Shown here: positions 9,467 to 18,328 of the stretch, in pieces | How the letters are laid out: each line of letters begins with the position of its first letter | How positions within the stretch are numbered: position 1 is the stretch's first letter | NCBI GenBank assembly: GCA_944392385.1 | Contig: CALXWL010000010.1 | Location: 1 to 34,787, forward strand | DNA: 34,787 nt | Source of the DNA: an uncultured Clostridia bacterium | GTDB lineage: Bacteria > Bacillota > Clostridia > TANB77 > CAG-508 | Direction of reading: 5' to 3' | Notes under the pieces: generated by a model | What the model saw: the letters and a program-made list of their open reading frames with translations, nothing else | Told to the model about the DNA's origin: nothing | Database searches by the model: none | Made by a program: the position numbers and the translations under genes

Positions 9467-10185
9467 CTAAGCAATTTTTTCTCTCATCTGGGTTAATATT
9501 TTCTTTTCTATTCTTGAAACTTGCACTTGTGTTATTCCTAACATTGAGGCAATTTCTGATTGTGTTTTTCCTTTAAAATACCTAAGTATTATTATCTTTT
9601 TTTCTCTATCATTTAGTTCATTTATTAGTTCTTTAATACATAGATTGTTTATTATGGTTCCTGCTTCATCTTTATTTGTACTTATTTTGGATATTTTAGT
9701 TTCTCCTCCTGCTTCATCATATATTTCTTCATCTATTGATTCTGGTCTTCTTATGGCATCTAGTGCTACTACAATTTCTTCTTTGCTTACATTTAGTTTT
9801 TTGGCAAGTTCTGTAATTTGCAGTTCTTCACCTGTTTTGTTTATGTTTTGCCTTTGTATTTCATTTATTTTACTTGCTAATTCTTTTATACTTCTACTTA
9901 CCTTTATGGGTCCATCGTCTCTTAGAAATCTTTTTATCTCTCCGAATAATATATGGTACTGCATAAGTAGATATTCGTACATCAAAGCTAATATCAAACC
10001 TTTTTATTGCTTTTATTAATCCTATACAACCTGTTTGGTATAAATCTTCTGTTGATTGGCCTCTTCCTGAGAATCTTTTTACAACGCTCCATACTAATCC
10101 GTGAATTTGCTTCTATGATTTTTGATAATGCTTCTTCTGAGTTGTTTTGTGCATCTAATATGTCTTTTGTATCTATTTCATACAT
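9467..10185 (-). CDS. sigF: RNA polymerase sigma-F factor, requiring two +1 frameshifts
   Basis: Conceptual translation with two single-base skips gives 238 aa, close to the usual SigF length. Frame 1 covers residues 1-28 (MYEIDTKDIL to EANS). After skipping C10101 it reads GLVWSVVKRFSGRG to VRISTYAVPYII. After skipping C9944 it reads GEIKRFLRDDGPIKVSRS to the C-terminal helix-turn-helix TQSEIASMLGITQVQVSR. Both junctions rebuild textbook SigF region 2 and region 3 text without a missing residue, and both occur at an in-frame CGG. Unshifted translation stops after 63 aa. There are no other lesions, so decay looks unlikely. ATG at 10185 has AAAGGA 13 nt upstream, a longish spacing. The gene follows spoIIAB (anti-sigma) and spoIIAA as in classic spoIIA operons. 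Confidence 0.93.
9941..9944 (-). other. Second +1 frameshift site in sigF (CGGA read as Gly81)
   Basis: The incoming frame reads CCA TAT ATT ATT CGG AGA GAT. Skipping the C gives ATT ATT GGA GAG ATA AAA, that is PYIIGEIKRF, the invariant sigma-F region. The context ATT-CGGA has no homopolymer run and no Shine-Dalgarno-like stimulator that I can see. Confidence 0.85.
10098..10101 (-). other. First +1 frameshift site in sigF (CGGA read as Gly29)
   Basis: The incoming frame reads GAA GCA AAT TCA CGG ATT AGT. Skipping the C gives TCA GGA TTA GTA TGG, that is SGLVWSVVKRF, the expected start of sigma region 2. The P-site codon TCA cannot re-pair well in the +1 frame (CAC), which argues against simple P-site slippage. 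Confidence 0.85.
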
Positions 10186-10215
10186 ATTTAGTTCTCATTC
10201 CTTTCTGGAAAGATA

Positions 10216-10662
10216 TTAGTTTGAATTGTTTGAATTGTTAATAACTTTTTTCATTGTAACTTTTGTACCTACTCCTACCACCGATTCTATTTTTAATTCA
10301 TCCATAAAGTTTTCCATTATTGTAAAGCCCATTCCAGACCTTTCTAGCTCAGGCTTTGTTGTGTATAATGGTTCTTTTGCTTGTTCTATGTTTTCTATAC
10401 CTTTACCATTATCAGATATTTGTATTTCTATAGAATTTGAAAACAATGTACATTCTATTTTTATTATTCCTGTTTTATCTTCATATCCATGTATTATGCT
10501 ATTTGTTACCGCTTCTGATACAGAGGTTTTAATATCTGATATTTCTTCTATACTTGGATCTAATTGTGAAGCAAAACTTGCAACTGTTATTCTTGCAAAT
10601 GCTTCATTGCTTGACTTACTTAAAAATTCTAATTTCATTTTATTTTCATACACATTTTCCAA
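10216..10662 (-). CDS. spoIIAB: Anti-sigma-F factor / serine kinase SpoIIAB
   Basis: This 148-aa GHKL-fold protein has [12 protein letters not shown] (N box), SDNGKGI (G1) and [15 protein letters not shown] (G2) motifs. It binds sigma-F and phosphorylates SpoIIAA on serine. The start is TTG at 10662: AGGAGG at 10671-10676 sits 8 nt upstream, and the N-terminus then aligns with the short leader before the MKLEF core seen in relatives. It overlaps the end of spoIIAA by 17 nt, implying translational coupling. The C-terminus ends in an Asn/Ser-rich tail. The gene is followed by sigF after 30 bp. Confidence 0.96.
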   Translation of the reverse strand: MENVYENKMKLEFLSKSSNEAFARITVASFASQLDPSIEEISDIKTSVSEAVTNSIIHGYEDKTGIIKIECTLFSNSIEIQISDNGKGIENIEQAKEPLYTTKPELERSGMGFTIMENFMDELKIESVVGVGTKVTMKKVINNSNNSN

Positions 10663-10987
10663 TTTTTGTTCCTCCTATTTCTTCAATTATTGGTATTATC
10701 TTTGTTATTCCTGCCATCTCTAATACTTTTTTTACGTTTGGGGTAACATTTACCATATCCATTGTTCCTCCAAACATTGTTATCATTTTGTATCTTCCTA
10801 AAATCATTCCAATTCCTGCACTATCCATAAAATTAACTTTGCTAAAATCAATAATTAATTTTTTGGGTATGTATTTTTGTATTTCAAAATCTGCTCTTGT
10901 CCTTATTTTTTCAGATGAGTGATGATCTATCTCTTCTGTAATTTGAAGAAGCAAAAGCTTGTCTTTTTCATTATATGTAACTTTCAC
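10646..10987 (-). CDS. spoIIAA: Anti-anti-sigma factor SpoIIAA
   Basis: This is a 113-aa STAS-domain protein. The motif [20 protein letters not shown] contains the conserved Ser of DSAG that SpoIIAB phosphorylates and SpoIIE dephosphorylates. The frame is open to an upstream ATG at 11008, but GTG at 10987 is preceded by AGGAGGG at 5-7 nt and gives the usual family length, so I use GTG. It is the first gene of the spoIIA operon, downstream of a sigma-H-type promoter. Confidence 0.95.
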   Translation of the reverse strand: MKVTYNEKDKLLLLQITEEIDHHSSEKIRTRADFEIQKYIPKKLIIDFSKVNFMDSAGIGMILGRYKMITMFGGTMDMVNVTPNVKKVLEMAGITKIIPIIEEIGGTKIGKCV

Positions 10988-11017
10988 AAAATCCCTCCTA
11001 CATTTCATATACCTTAT

Positions 11018-11044
11018 ATATTCTAGTTTTAAAACCTTTTTCCT
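11018..11044 (-). promoter_or_regulatory. Sigma-H-type promoter of the spoIIA operon
   Basis: On the - strand AGGAAAA (11044-11038) is followed after 14 nt by GAATAT (11023-11018). This fits the sigma-H pattern AGGAWWW and GAATWW, and sigma-H is the known regulator of spoIIA operons. The spoIIAA ribosome-binding site lies about 20 nt downstream. Confidence 0.7.
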
Positions 11045-11078
11045 TCGATGAAAAATGAGAAGTTTTGCCGAAAAAAAA

Positions 11079-11159
11079 GGTTACCATACAGACTAAAATA
11101 AATATTAAACTCCGACGAGACCTAAGCGGACTTTATGGTACTAACTCTGAATATTAACC
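11079..11159. mobile_element. MITE-like inverted-repeat element, copy A (81 bp)
   Basis: The ends are GGTTACCATACAGA and, reverse complemented, GGTTAATATTCAGA, an imperfect terminal inverted repeat. The interior AAACTCCGACGAG..GCGGACTTTA matches half of copy C (19866-20051) in reverse orientation. It has no coding capacity. It sits between the spoIIA promoter and the pyr operon terminator and is flanked by A runs, so any target duplication is ambiguous. Confidence 0.7.
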
Positions 11160-11207
11160 AAAAAAGAAGCAATGTTTAACTTTTTTATTGTAATCATTGC
11201 TCCTTTT
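11160..11207 (-). terminator. Intrinsic terminator of the carAB-pyrFEB operon
   Basis: On the - strand GGAGCAATG (11203-11195) pairs with CATTGCTTC (11174-11166) around a 20-nt loop, followed by a T run (11165-11160). It lies just downstream of the pyrB stop. Confidence 0.7.
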
Positions 11208-11226
11208 ATTTTATAAATCTAATTTT

Positions 11227-12138
11227 TTAAATTATTTGTAACAATTTTAATATTAGTGCCATTCTTATATATTTTCCATTTTCCACTTGTTTGAAATAGC
11301 AAGCTCTTTTATCCATATCAACATCTTCTGATATTTCGTTTACTCTTGGTAATGGATGTAATATAGTTAAATCTGATTTTGCATTTTTTAGTTTTTCTTT
11401 GTTTAATATATATACATCTTTTAGCCTTTCATATTCTAGCTTGTCCTCAAATCTTTCTTGTTGCACTCTTGTCATGTATAGAATATCTAATTTAGATATG
11501 TTTTCTTCTAAACTTTCTACTTCTTGATATTCTATATTTTTCTTTTTCAGAATGCTTAGTACTTCTTCTGGCATTTTTAGTTCTTTTGGTGATATAAACA
11601 TATATTTTATGTTTTCATATCTTGATAATGCTGCTACTAGTGAATGTACTGTTCTTCCATATTTTAGATCTCCACACATTCCTATGCAAAAGTTTGATAA
11701 TTTTCCTTTTTCTGATTTTATGGTCATTAAATCAGTTAAAGTTTGTGTTGGGTGTCTGTTTGAACCATCTCCTGCATTTATTATTGGAACTTTTGAAACA
11801 TTTGCTGCTATAGTTGCTGCTCCTTCTTGTGGGTGTCTCATTGAAATTATATCTACATAACTTCCAACTGTTCTTATTGTATCTGCTATACTTTCTCCTT
11901 TTGATGTTGAACTTGAACTTGCTGACGAAAATCCAAGAACACTACCCCCTAAGCTTAGCATGGCTGATTCAAAACTTAGTCTCGTTCTGGTACTTGGTTC
12001 AAAAAATAATGTGGCTAATTGTTTTCCTTTGCACTTATCTAAATATTTTTCCTTGTTAGACTTTATATCTTCTGCAACTTCTATTAAATTATCTATTTCG
12101 CAAGTAGATAAATCAGTAATATCTATTAAATTTCTCAT
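11227..12138 (-). CDS. pyrB: Aspartate carbamoyltransferase catalytic subunit
   Basis: This 303-aa protein has the carbamoyl-phosphate-binding [13 protein letters not shown] (STRT at 49-52), STSKGES around Lys80, HPQEG (102-106), HPTQTLTD and the C-terminal HPLPRVNEI aspartate-binding loop. It condenses carbamoyl phosphate with aspartate, the committed step of UMP synthesis. It is the last gene of carA-carB-pyrF-pyrE-pyrB. No regulatory pyrI follows, only a terminator. The start ATG has an AAAGGA site 9 nt upstream, and the gap to pyrE is 27 bp. Confidence 0.97.
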   Translation of the reverse strand: MRNLIDITDLSTCEIDNLIEVAEDIKSNKEKYLDKCKGKQLATLFFEPSTRTRLSFESAMLSLGGSVLGFSSASSSSTSKGESIADTIRTVGSYVDIISMRHPQEGAATIAANVSKVPIINAGDGSNRHPTQTLTDLMTIKSEKGKLSNFCIGMCGDLKYGRTVHSLVAALSRYENIKYMFISPKELKMPEEVLSILKKKNIEYQEVESLEENISKLDILYMTRVQQERFEDKLEYERLKDVYILNKEKLKNAKSDLTILHPLPRVNEISEDVDMDKRACYFKQVENGKYIRMALILKLLQII

Positions 12139-12165
12139 GTATTTTTCCTTTCTTAATGCATACTT

Positions 12166-12804
12166 TTACTTAATCCAACTTTCATCACTTGGATTATTTC
12201 TAAATGCAATTAATCTTTCAATATCTTCTTTTTTTATGTATCCCTCATCTGCTGCAACCTCTACAAGTGTATCAAAATTTGATAAACTTACATTTTTTAC
12301 ATTAGCTTCATTTAACCTATCTAATCCTTTTTTCATTCCGTATGTAAATATACTTGCAATTCCTAAAACTTCTGCTCCTGCTTCTCTTAAAACATTTACA
12401 ACTTCTATTACACTACCACCTGTAGATATTAAGTCTTCTATAACAACTACTTTTTGCCCTTTTTCTAATTTTCCTTCTATCTGATTATTTCTTCCATGGT
12501 CTTTTGCTCCTGACCTTACATAACCCATTGGCATGTTTAAAATATGTCCAGTTATTGCTGCATGTGCTATGCCTGCTGTGCTAGTTCCCATTAATACTTC
12601 TGCATCTGGATAATATTCTTTAATGATTCTTGCCAATCCATTTTCAACATCATTCCTAACCTCTAGGGCAGTTAAAGTTAATCTATTATCACAATAAATA
12701 GGACTTTTTATCCCACTTGCCCATATAAATGGCTCCTCTGGTCTTAAAAATACCGCCTTAATTTTTAATAAATCTCTTGCAATCAAAACTTCTAAATCTT
12801 TCAT
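12166..12804 (-). CDS. pyrE: Orotate phosphoribosyltransferase
   Basis: This 212-aa type I phosphoribosyltransferase carries the PRPP motif VVVIEDLISTGGS (119-131) and the flexible-loop segment KDHGRNN (101-107). It converts orotate plus PRPP to OMP, the substrate of the upstream-encoded PyrF. ATG at 12804 follows GAAGGAG. It lies 30 bp downstream of pyrF in the same operon. pyrC, pyrD and pyrK are not in this window. Confidence 0.97.
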   Translation of the reverse strand: MKDLEVLIARDLLKIKAVFLRPEEPFIWASGIKSPIYCDNRLTLTALEVRNDVENGLARIIKEYYPDAEVLMGTSTAGIAHAAITGHILNMPMGYVRSGAKDHGRNNQIEGKLEKGQKVVVIEDLISTGGSVIEVVNVLREAGAEVLGIASIFTYGMKKGLDRLNEANVKNVSLSNFDTLVEVAADEGYIKKEDIERLIAFRNNPSDESWIK

Positions 12805-12834
12805 TCTAAATTTCTCCTTCCATAAAATTATTTA

Positions 12835-13545
12835 CTATTCATTAATTCCTAAACAAAACTCTCTTACACATCTCCTATACGCTTCTACAGGATTTTCAGC
12901 CTTTGTTATTGGTCTTCCTACAACTATATAATCTGAACCTAATTCTTTTGCTTTTGCTGGTGTTGTTACTCTTACTTGGTCACCAACTTCACCATCTGCA
13001 AATCTTACTCCTGGAGTTACTGTTATAAAGTTTTCTCCACATTTGTTTTTTACTTTTCTTGCTTCTAGTGGAGAACATACTACACCATCTAGTCCTGCAA
13101 TTTTTGCATTTTCTGCATATTGCATTACAACTTCATCTAGTGGTTTGTTTATTAATAACTCATTTTGCATAACTTCTTCACTTGTTGAAGTAAGTTGTGT
13201 TACGGCTATTAGTAGTGGTCTTGTTCCATCTTGGCGTGTTAAACCTTGAAGTGCTGCCTCCATCATTTTTATACTGCCACTTGCATGAAGATTGCACATA
13301 TCTACATCTAAATTTGAAAGAACCTTCATTGCTTTCATTACTGTGTTTGGTATGTCGTGTAGTTTTAAATCTAAAAATATTTTATGCCCCCTTTTCTTTA
13401 TTTGTCTTACTATTTCTGGACCTTCTGCATAATATAGTTCCATTCCTATTTTTAAAAATGGCTTTTCTTCTTTGAATAAATCAAGAAAATTTAAAACTTC
13501 ATTTTTACTATTAAAATCACATGCTATAATAACATCTTTTCCCAT
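12835..13545 (-). CDS. pyrF: Orotidine 5'-phosphate decarboxylase
   Basis: This 236-aa TIM-barrel enzyme has the catalytic DxKxxD motif (D59-L-K61-L-H-D64), an N-terminal IIACDFNSK strand and phosphate-binding segments VTPGVRF and VVGRPIT. It decarboxylates OMP to UMP. ATG at 13545 has AAGGAGG at good spacing. It lies 58 bp after carB in the pyr operon. Confidence 0.97.
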   Translation of the reverse strand: MGKDVIIACDFNSKNEVLNFLDLFKEEKPFLKIGMELYYAEGPEIVRQIKKRGHKIFLDLKLHDIPNTVMKAMKVLSNLDVDMCNLHASGSIKMMEAALQGLTRQDGTRPLLIAVTQLTSTSEEVMQNELLINKPLDEVVMQYAENAKIAGLDGVVCSPLEARKVKNKCGENFITVTPGVRFADGEVGDQVRVTTPAKAKELGSDYIVVGRPITKAENPVEAYRRCVREFCLGINE

Positions 13546-13603
13546 AATATTCCTCCTTAAAATATATATTAAAATATTAATCTTTGCAATGTTTTATAAA
13601 ACC

Positions 13604-16600
13604 TTATGCGTCAATTGTTGAAATGCAAAGTGTAATTTCCTCTAGTATATCTAACAAGACTTTTACTGTTTCTAGTGCAGAAAACATTGCTACATTATTT
13701 TCAACAGCACATCTTCTTATTTGAAAACCATCTGTTTCTTGTGTATGTGAACCTAATTCTTGCGTACTGATAACATAGTTTACATATCCTCTTCTTATTG
13801 ATTCTAGTATTTCCTCACTCCCTTCACTTATTTTTGCTTTTATTCTTGTCCTTATGCCATTGCGTTTTAAGAATTCTGCTGTTCCTCTTGTTGCTTCTAT
13901 ATTAAATCCTAAATTATAGAATCTTCTAACTAATGGTAAAGCCTCTTGTTTATCTTTATCGGCTATTGTTACAAAAATTGTTCCATAGTTTGCAAGGTTC
14001 ATGCCAGAAGCTTGCAATGCTTTATATAATGCTCTTGTAAGTTTACTATCATATCCTATTGCTTCACCTGTTGATTTCATCTCTGGTGAAAGGTATGCAT
14101 CTAATCCATTAAGTTTAGAAAATGAAAATGTTGGAACTTTTACGTACCATCTTTCTTTTTCTTTTGGATATACTTGGTTTATACCTTGTTCTTTTAATGA
14201 TTTACCTAGCATTACTAATGTTCCTATATCTGCTATTTCATATCCTGTTGACTTAGATAGAAATGGTACTGTTCGTGATGACCTTGGGTTTACTTCTATT
14301 ACATATACATTTTCCTCTTTATCTACAATAAATTGTATATTATATAGCCCTTTTATTCCTATACCTAATCCTAGTTTTTTAGTATAATCTATTATTGTGT
14401 CTTTTACTTTCTGACTTACACTAAATGTTGGATATACACTTATACTATCTCCTGAATGTATTCCTGTTTTTTCTACAAGTTCCATTATGCCTGGTATAAA
14501 TACGTCTTTTCCGTCACATACTGCATCTACTTCTAGTTCTTTTCCTCTTATGTATTTATCTACTAGTACTGGTTGTTTTTCATCTATTTGAGTAGCTGCT
14601 TTTAAATATTTTTCTAGTGCCTTTTTATCTCCTACTATTTGCATAGCTCTACCACCTAGTACATAACTTGGTCTTACTAATACTGGATATCCTATTTCTT
14701 CTGCTGCTTTTATTCCGTCTTTAATATTGGTTACTGCCATTCCCTTTGGTTGTGGTATTTTTAAATTTTCCATAACTTTTTCAAAACTATCTCTATTTTC
14801 TGCTTTTTCTATTGCTTCAAAATCTGTTCCTATTATTTTTACTCCTAGGTTTGCTAGTCCCTCTGCTAAATTTATTGCTGTTTGTCCTCCAAGTGATGCT
14901 ATTACTCCTTCTGGTTTTTCTAAGTTTATAATGTTCATTACATCTTCGATTGTAAGTGGTTCAAAATATAATTTGTCGCTTGTTGTATAATCTGTTGATA
15001 CTGTTTCTGGGTTATTATTTATTATTATTGCTTCATACCCATTTGCTTTTATTGTTTTTATTGCATGTACTGTAGAATAATCAAATTCTACACCTTGACC
15101 TATTCTAATTGGTCCTGAGCCTAAAACTATTATCTTTTTGTTATTGCTTATAATTGATTCATTTTCATCTTCATAAGTAGAATAAAAGTATGGGACATAA
15201 CTTTCAAATTCACTGCTACATGTATCTATCATTTTATATACTGGGAATATGTTATTTTCTTGCCTTAATTTATATATTTCATTTTCTTCTTTGTTCCATA
15301 GTTTAGCTATGTATTTATCACTAAAACCAATTCTTTTAGCTTGCTTTAATATTTCTATATCATCTTTATTATTTATTAGTTCTTGTTCAAATTTAATTAT
15401 GTTTTTTATTTTATCAAGAAATAGCATGTCTATTTTTGTTTCATTATTTATAAGACCTGGGTCTGTTTTTAGCCTTAATAACTGTGCTATTGCAAATATT
15501 CTATCATCTGTTCCTAATTTTATATATTCCATTAGTTCTTCTTGAGTTTTGTTTTCAAATTTTTCCATATATAAATGGCAAACTCCAATTTCTAATGACC
15601 TTACAGCTTTTAGTAAACTTTCTTCTATTGTTCTGCCTATACTCATTATTTCTCCTGTTGCCTTCATTTGAGTACTTAATTTATTTGATGCGTCGCTAAA
15701 TTTATCAAATGGAAATCTAGGCATTTTTGTAACTACATAATCTAATGCTGGTTCAAAGCTTGCTGGTGTATTTGCTATTTGTATTTCATCTAATGTCATT
15801 CCTATTGCTATTTTTGTTGAAACTCTTGCTATTGGGTATCCTGTTGCTTTTGAAGCAAGAGCAGATGAACGTGATACTCTTGGGTTTACTTCTATTATGT
15901 AATATTTAAATGAGTATGGGTCTAATGCAAATTGTACATTACAACCTCCTTCGATTTTTAGTGCTCTTATTATTTTTAAACTACTATCTCTTAATAGTTG
16001 ATATTCCTTGTTTGTAAGTGTTTGGCTAGGTGCTACTACTATTGAATCTCCTGTATGTATTCCTACTGGGTCTACATTTTCCATATTACATATTGCTATT
16101 GCTGTATCGTTTTTATCTCTTATTACTTCATATTCTATTTCTTTATATCCTTTAATACTTTTTTCTACTAGTACTTGTTTTACTGGTGAAAGTTTTAATG
16201 CATTTTTCATTATTTCTATAAGTTCTTCTTCATTATTTGCAAATCCTCCTCCTGTTCCACCTAGTGTAAATGCTGGTCTTAGTACTACTGGATATCCTAT
16301 TTTTTCTGCTGCATCTTTTCCTTCTTCTATTGAATGTGCTATCATAGATTCTAGTACTGGTTCTCCAATTTCTTGGCATAGTTTTTTAAACTTTTCCCTA
16401 TCTTCTGCTTTTGAAATACTTTCTGCTGATGTTCCCAGCATTTCTACTTGACATTCTTGTAATACACCTTTTTCTTTAAGCTGCATTGCTATATTTAAAC
16501 CTGTTTGTCCACCCATTCCCGCTATTATTGCATCTGGTCTTTCATATCTTAGTATTTTTGCTACATATTCTAGTGTTAGTGGTTCCATATATACTTTATC

Positions 16601-16784
16601 TGCAATTTTTACGTCTGTCATTATTGTTGCTGGGTTTGAGTTTACAAGTAAAACTTCGTATCCTTCTTCTTTTAGTGCTAAACAGCTCTGTGTTCCTGCA
16701 TAGTCAAATTCTGCTGCTTGCCCGAATTACTATTGGGCCTGAGCCTATTACTAATACCTTTTTTATATCTTCTCTTTTTGGCAT
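13604..16784 (-). CDS. carB: Carbamoyl-phosphate synthase large subunit, requiring one +1 frameshift
   Basis: Starting from ATG at 16784, translation reads MPKREDIKKVLVIGSGPIVI. It then needs one skipped C at 16724 to continue GQAAEFDYAGTQ and on to the end, giving 1,059 aa, in line with the family. Without the shift only about 26 aa are made. Two ATP-grasp halves are clear, each with GSGPI-type N-termini (second: VLGSGPIRIGQGVEFDYS), GGQT motifs and metal-binding EVNPR. The C-terminal MGS-like regulatory domain (SEGSEEILESIRRGYVNYVIST) is present. The start is 1 nt after the carA stop and GGAGAAAAATAA lies upstream. An ATG at 16621 could only give a protein lacking the first nucleotide-binding strand. 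No other lesion is visible. Confidence 0.95.
16721..16724 (-). other. +1 frameshift site in carB (CGGG read as Gly21)
   Basis: The incoming frame reads CCA ATA GTA ATT CGG GCA AGC AGC AGA ATT TGA. Skipping the C gives ATT GGG CAA GCA GCA GAA TTT GAC TAT, that is IGQAAEFDY, matching the homologous internal copy IGQGVEFDY later in the same protein. The internal duplicate makes the reconstruction unambiguous. Confidence 0.9.
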
Positions 16785-16785
16785 T

Positions 16786-17874
16786 TTATTTTTCTCCTTC
16801 CATTAGATTTATGAATTTATCAAACAAATATGTACTATCTTGTGGTCCTGGTGCACTTTCTGGATGATATTGAACACTAAATATTTTATCTTTTTTGTTT
16901 TCTACTCCCTCTATTGTTTTATCTAATAAATTAATATGTGTTATCTCTAGTTTGGTATGTTTTAATGAACTTTCATCAACAGCATATCCATGGTTTTGAC
17001 TTGTTATTTCTATTTTTCCAGTTTCTAAATTTTTTACTGGATGATTTCCTCCTCTATGTCCAAATTTTAGTTTATATGTTTTTGCACCATATGCCAAACT
17101 TATTAGTTGATGACCTAAACATATTCCAAATATAGGATACTTTCCTTTTAATTGTTTTATTAGTTCTATTGTTTCAGTTACATCTTCTGGATTACCTGGG
17201 CCATTTGAGAAAAATATTCCATCTGGTTTTAGGCTTTCTATTATTTCTGGACTCGTATTATATGGTACAACTGTTACGTTACACCCTCTTTTATTTAAAC
17301 TTCTAACTATATTTAATTTTATCCCACAATCTACTGCCACTACATTATATTTTGGGTTTGCTGTTCTTGAATACCATTTCTTTTTTGAGCTAACTTTTTC
17401 TACTGCATTTGTTGGAATATTATATTCCTTTATTTTTTTAATTGCATCTTGCAAATTAGTATCTGCACTTGTTATTAATACCTTTCTACTACCAAAATCT
17501 CTTATATTTCTTGTTAATTTTCTTGTGTCTATTCCTTGTATTGCAGGAATGTTATTTTCTTCTAATATTTCGGATAATGTTTTTGTATATCTAAAATTAC
17601 TTGGTTGTCCATTATATTCCCTTACTATCATTCCACCTATAGTAGGCTGTTTTGTTTCATAGTCTTCATCTGCTATTCCATAGTTTCCAATTAATGGGTA
17701 TGTCATAACTACCATTTGATATGTATATGAAGGATCTGATATGATTTCTTGATATCCAACCATTGAAGTATTGAACACTAGCTCGCAAATACTTTCTACA
17801 TTTGCTCCAAAACCATATCCATAATATTCTGTGCCATCTTCTAATACGATTTTTCTATCATATTTTTCTAACAT
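16786..17874 (-). CDS. carA: Carbamoyl-phosphate synthase small subunit (glutaminase)
   Basis: This 362-aa protein has an N-terminal CPSase domain (LVFNTSMVGYQEIISDPSY) and a class I glutamine amidotransferase domain with nucleophile motif FGICLGHQL, the FGHRGGNHPV loop and the catalytic QYHPES. It supplies ammonia to CarB. The frame is open to an ATG at 17883, but AAAGGA abuts that codon. The ATG at 17874 has a proper 9-nt spacing and the usual N-terminus, so I prefer it. It is the first enzyme gene of the pyr operon, behind the candidate attenuator. Confidence 0.96.
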   Translation of the reverse strand: MLEKYDRKIVLEDGTEYYGYGFGANVESICELVFNTSMVGYQEIISDPSYTYQMVVMTYPLIGNYGIADEDYETKQPTIGGMIVREYNGQPSNFRYTKTLSEILEENNIPAIQGIDTRKLTRNIRDFGSRKVLITSADTNLQDAIKKIKEYNIPTNAVEKVSSKKKWYSRTANPKYNVVAVDCGIKLNIVRSLNKRGCNVTVVPYNTSPEIIESLKPDGIFFSNGPGNPEDVTETIELIKQLKGKYPIFGICLGHQLISLAYGAKTYKLKFGHRGGNHPVKNLETGKIEITSQNHGYAVDESSLKHTKLEITHINLLDKTIEGVENKKDKIFSVQYHPESAPGPQDSTYLFDKFINLMEGEK

Positions 17875-17950
17875 TTTTTTCATTCCTTTCTTGGTTTTAC
17901 TTTTATATAAGATTTTTTAATATTGTGTAATTTTTTATTATATTAGTGCA

Positions 17951-17985
17951 AAAAAAAGAATTAATTAATATGTATTAATTAATTC
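17951..17985 (-). terminator. Intrinsic terminator overlapping the leader ORF, candidate pyr attenuator
   Basis: A perfect palindrome (GAATTAATTAATA with TATTAATTAATTC, 17958-17985) is followed on the - strand by seven Ts (17957-17951). It lies between the promoter at 18151-18179 and carA. The stop codon of the 50-codon ORF is inside its 3' arm. In the + direction it is also followed by Ts, so it could act both ways. Confidence 0.75.
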
Positions 17986-18117
17986 TTTTTTAAAATATAA
18001 ATAATAATTACAAATAAATTTTTTTAAGAAATAGAAAAATGAAACACCAATAGAAATAGCTTTTACACATATTTTTTTTCTATTATTTTTTAATAGTCTT
18101 GTTATTCCTATTTTCAC
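17965..18117 (-). CDS. 50-aa leader peptide upstream of carA (pyrL-like candidate)
   Basis: GTG at 18117 has AAGGAG (18132-18127) 9 nt upstream and follows a strong promoter. The 50-codon product starts VKIGITRLLKNNRKK, is basic, and has a hydrophobic aromatic stretch (AISIGVSFFYF). It resembles no family I know. The mRNA is extremely U-rich in the second half of the ORF, and the TAA stop (17967-17965) falls in the terminator stem. This arrangement resembles the enterobacterial pyrBI leader pyrL, where coupled translation prevents termination when UTP is low. The alternative is an independent small protein gene with its own terminator. Confidence 0.6.
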   Translation of the reverse strand: MKIGITRLLKNNRKKICVKAISIGVSFFYFLKKFICNYYLYFKKELINTY

Positions 18118-18150
18118 TTTTGCACACTCCTTAAAAATTTCATCTTGAAT

Positions 18151-18179
18151 AGGATAACATTTTTCGACAGTAAAGTCAA
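18151..18179 (-). promoter_or_regulatory. Sigma-A promoter of the leader ORF and pyr operon
   Basis: TTGACT (18179-18174), a 17-nt spacer, and TATCCT (18156-18151) on the - strand. It precedes the leader ORF ribosome-binding site by about 20 nt. No comparably good promoter is seen between the terminator and carA. Confidence 0.75.
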
Positions 18180-18208
18180 GTGTTTTGTTAAAATTTTTTT
18201 GAAGGCGT

Positions 18209-18295
18209 GGTTACCATATAATGTTTTTTTTCTGAATAAGGTTTGTATTTTTGGCTACTTTGTACTTTTATTTAAGTTGTATGCTGAATGGTAAC
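18209..18295. mobile_element. MITE-like element, copy B (87 bp) with 8-bp direct repeat
   Basis: The ends are GGTTACCATATAATG and, reverse complemented, GTTACCATTCAGCA. It is bounded by GAAGGCGT at 18201-18208 and again at 18296-18303, which looks like an 8-bp target duplication. It was inserted at the edge of the terminator-like hairpin of the beta-CASP gene and has no coding capacity. Confidence 0.7.
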
Positions 18296-18296
18296 G

Positions 18297-18321
18297 AAGG
18301 CGTCCAAAATATGGACGCCTT
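18297..18321 (-). terminator. Hairpin after the beta-CASP gene
   Basis: AAGGCGTCCA pairs perfectly with TGGACGCCTT around a 5-nt loop, immediately after the stop codon at 18329. There is no U tract on the - strand, and the MITE copy B begins right after the stem, so the hairpin may be a terminator only partly. Confidence 0.55.
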
Positions 18322-18328
18322 CTTGGAA

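Noticed and set aside
9467..10185. sigF as a decaying pseudogene
   Set aside because: There are two frame changes of identical type, no stop codons or lost residues in the rebuilt protein, and the same type of change occurs in carB and dnaJ, which should be essential or important.
17884..18150. A PyrR-type attenuator in the carA leader
   Set aside because: I see no competing antiterminator/anti-antiterminator set or conserved PyrR-binding loop. The only strong structure is the terminator overlapping the 50-codon ORF.
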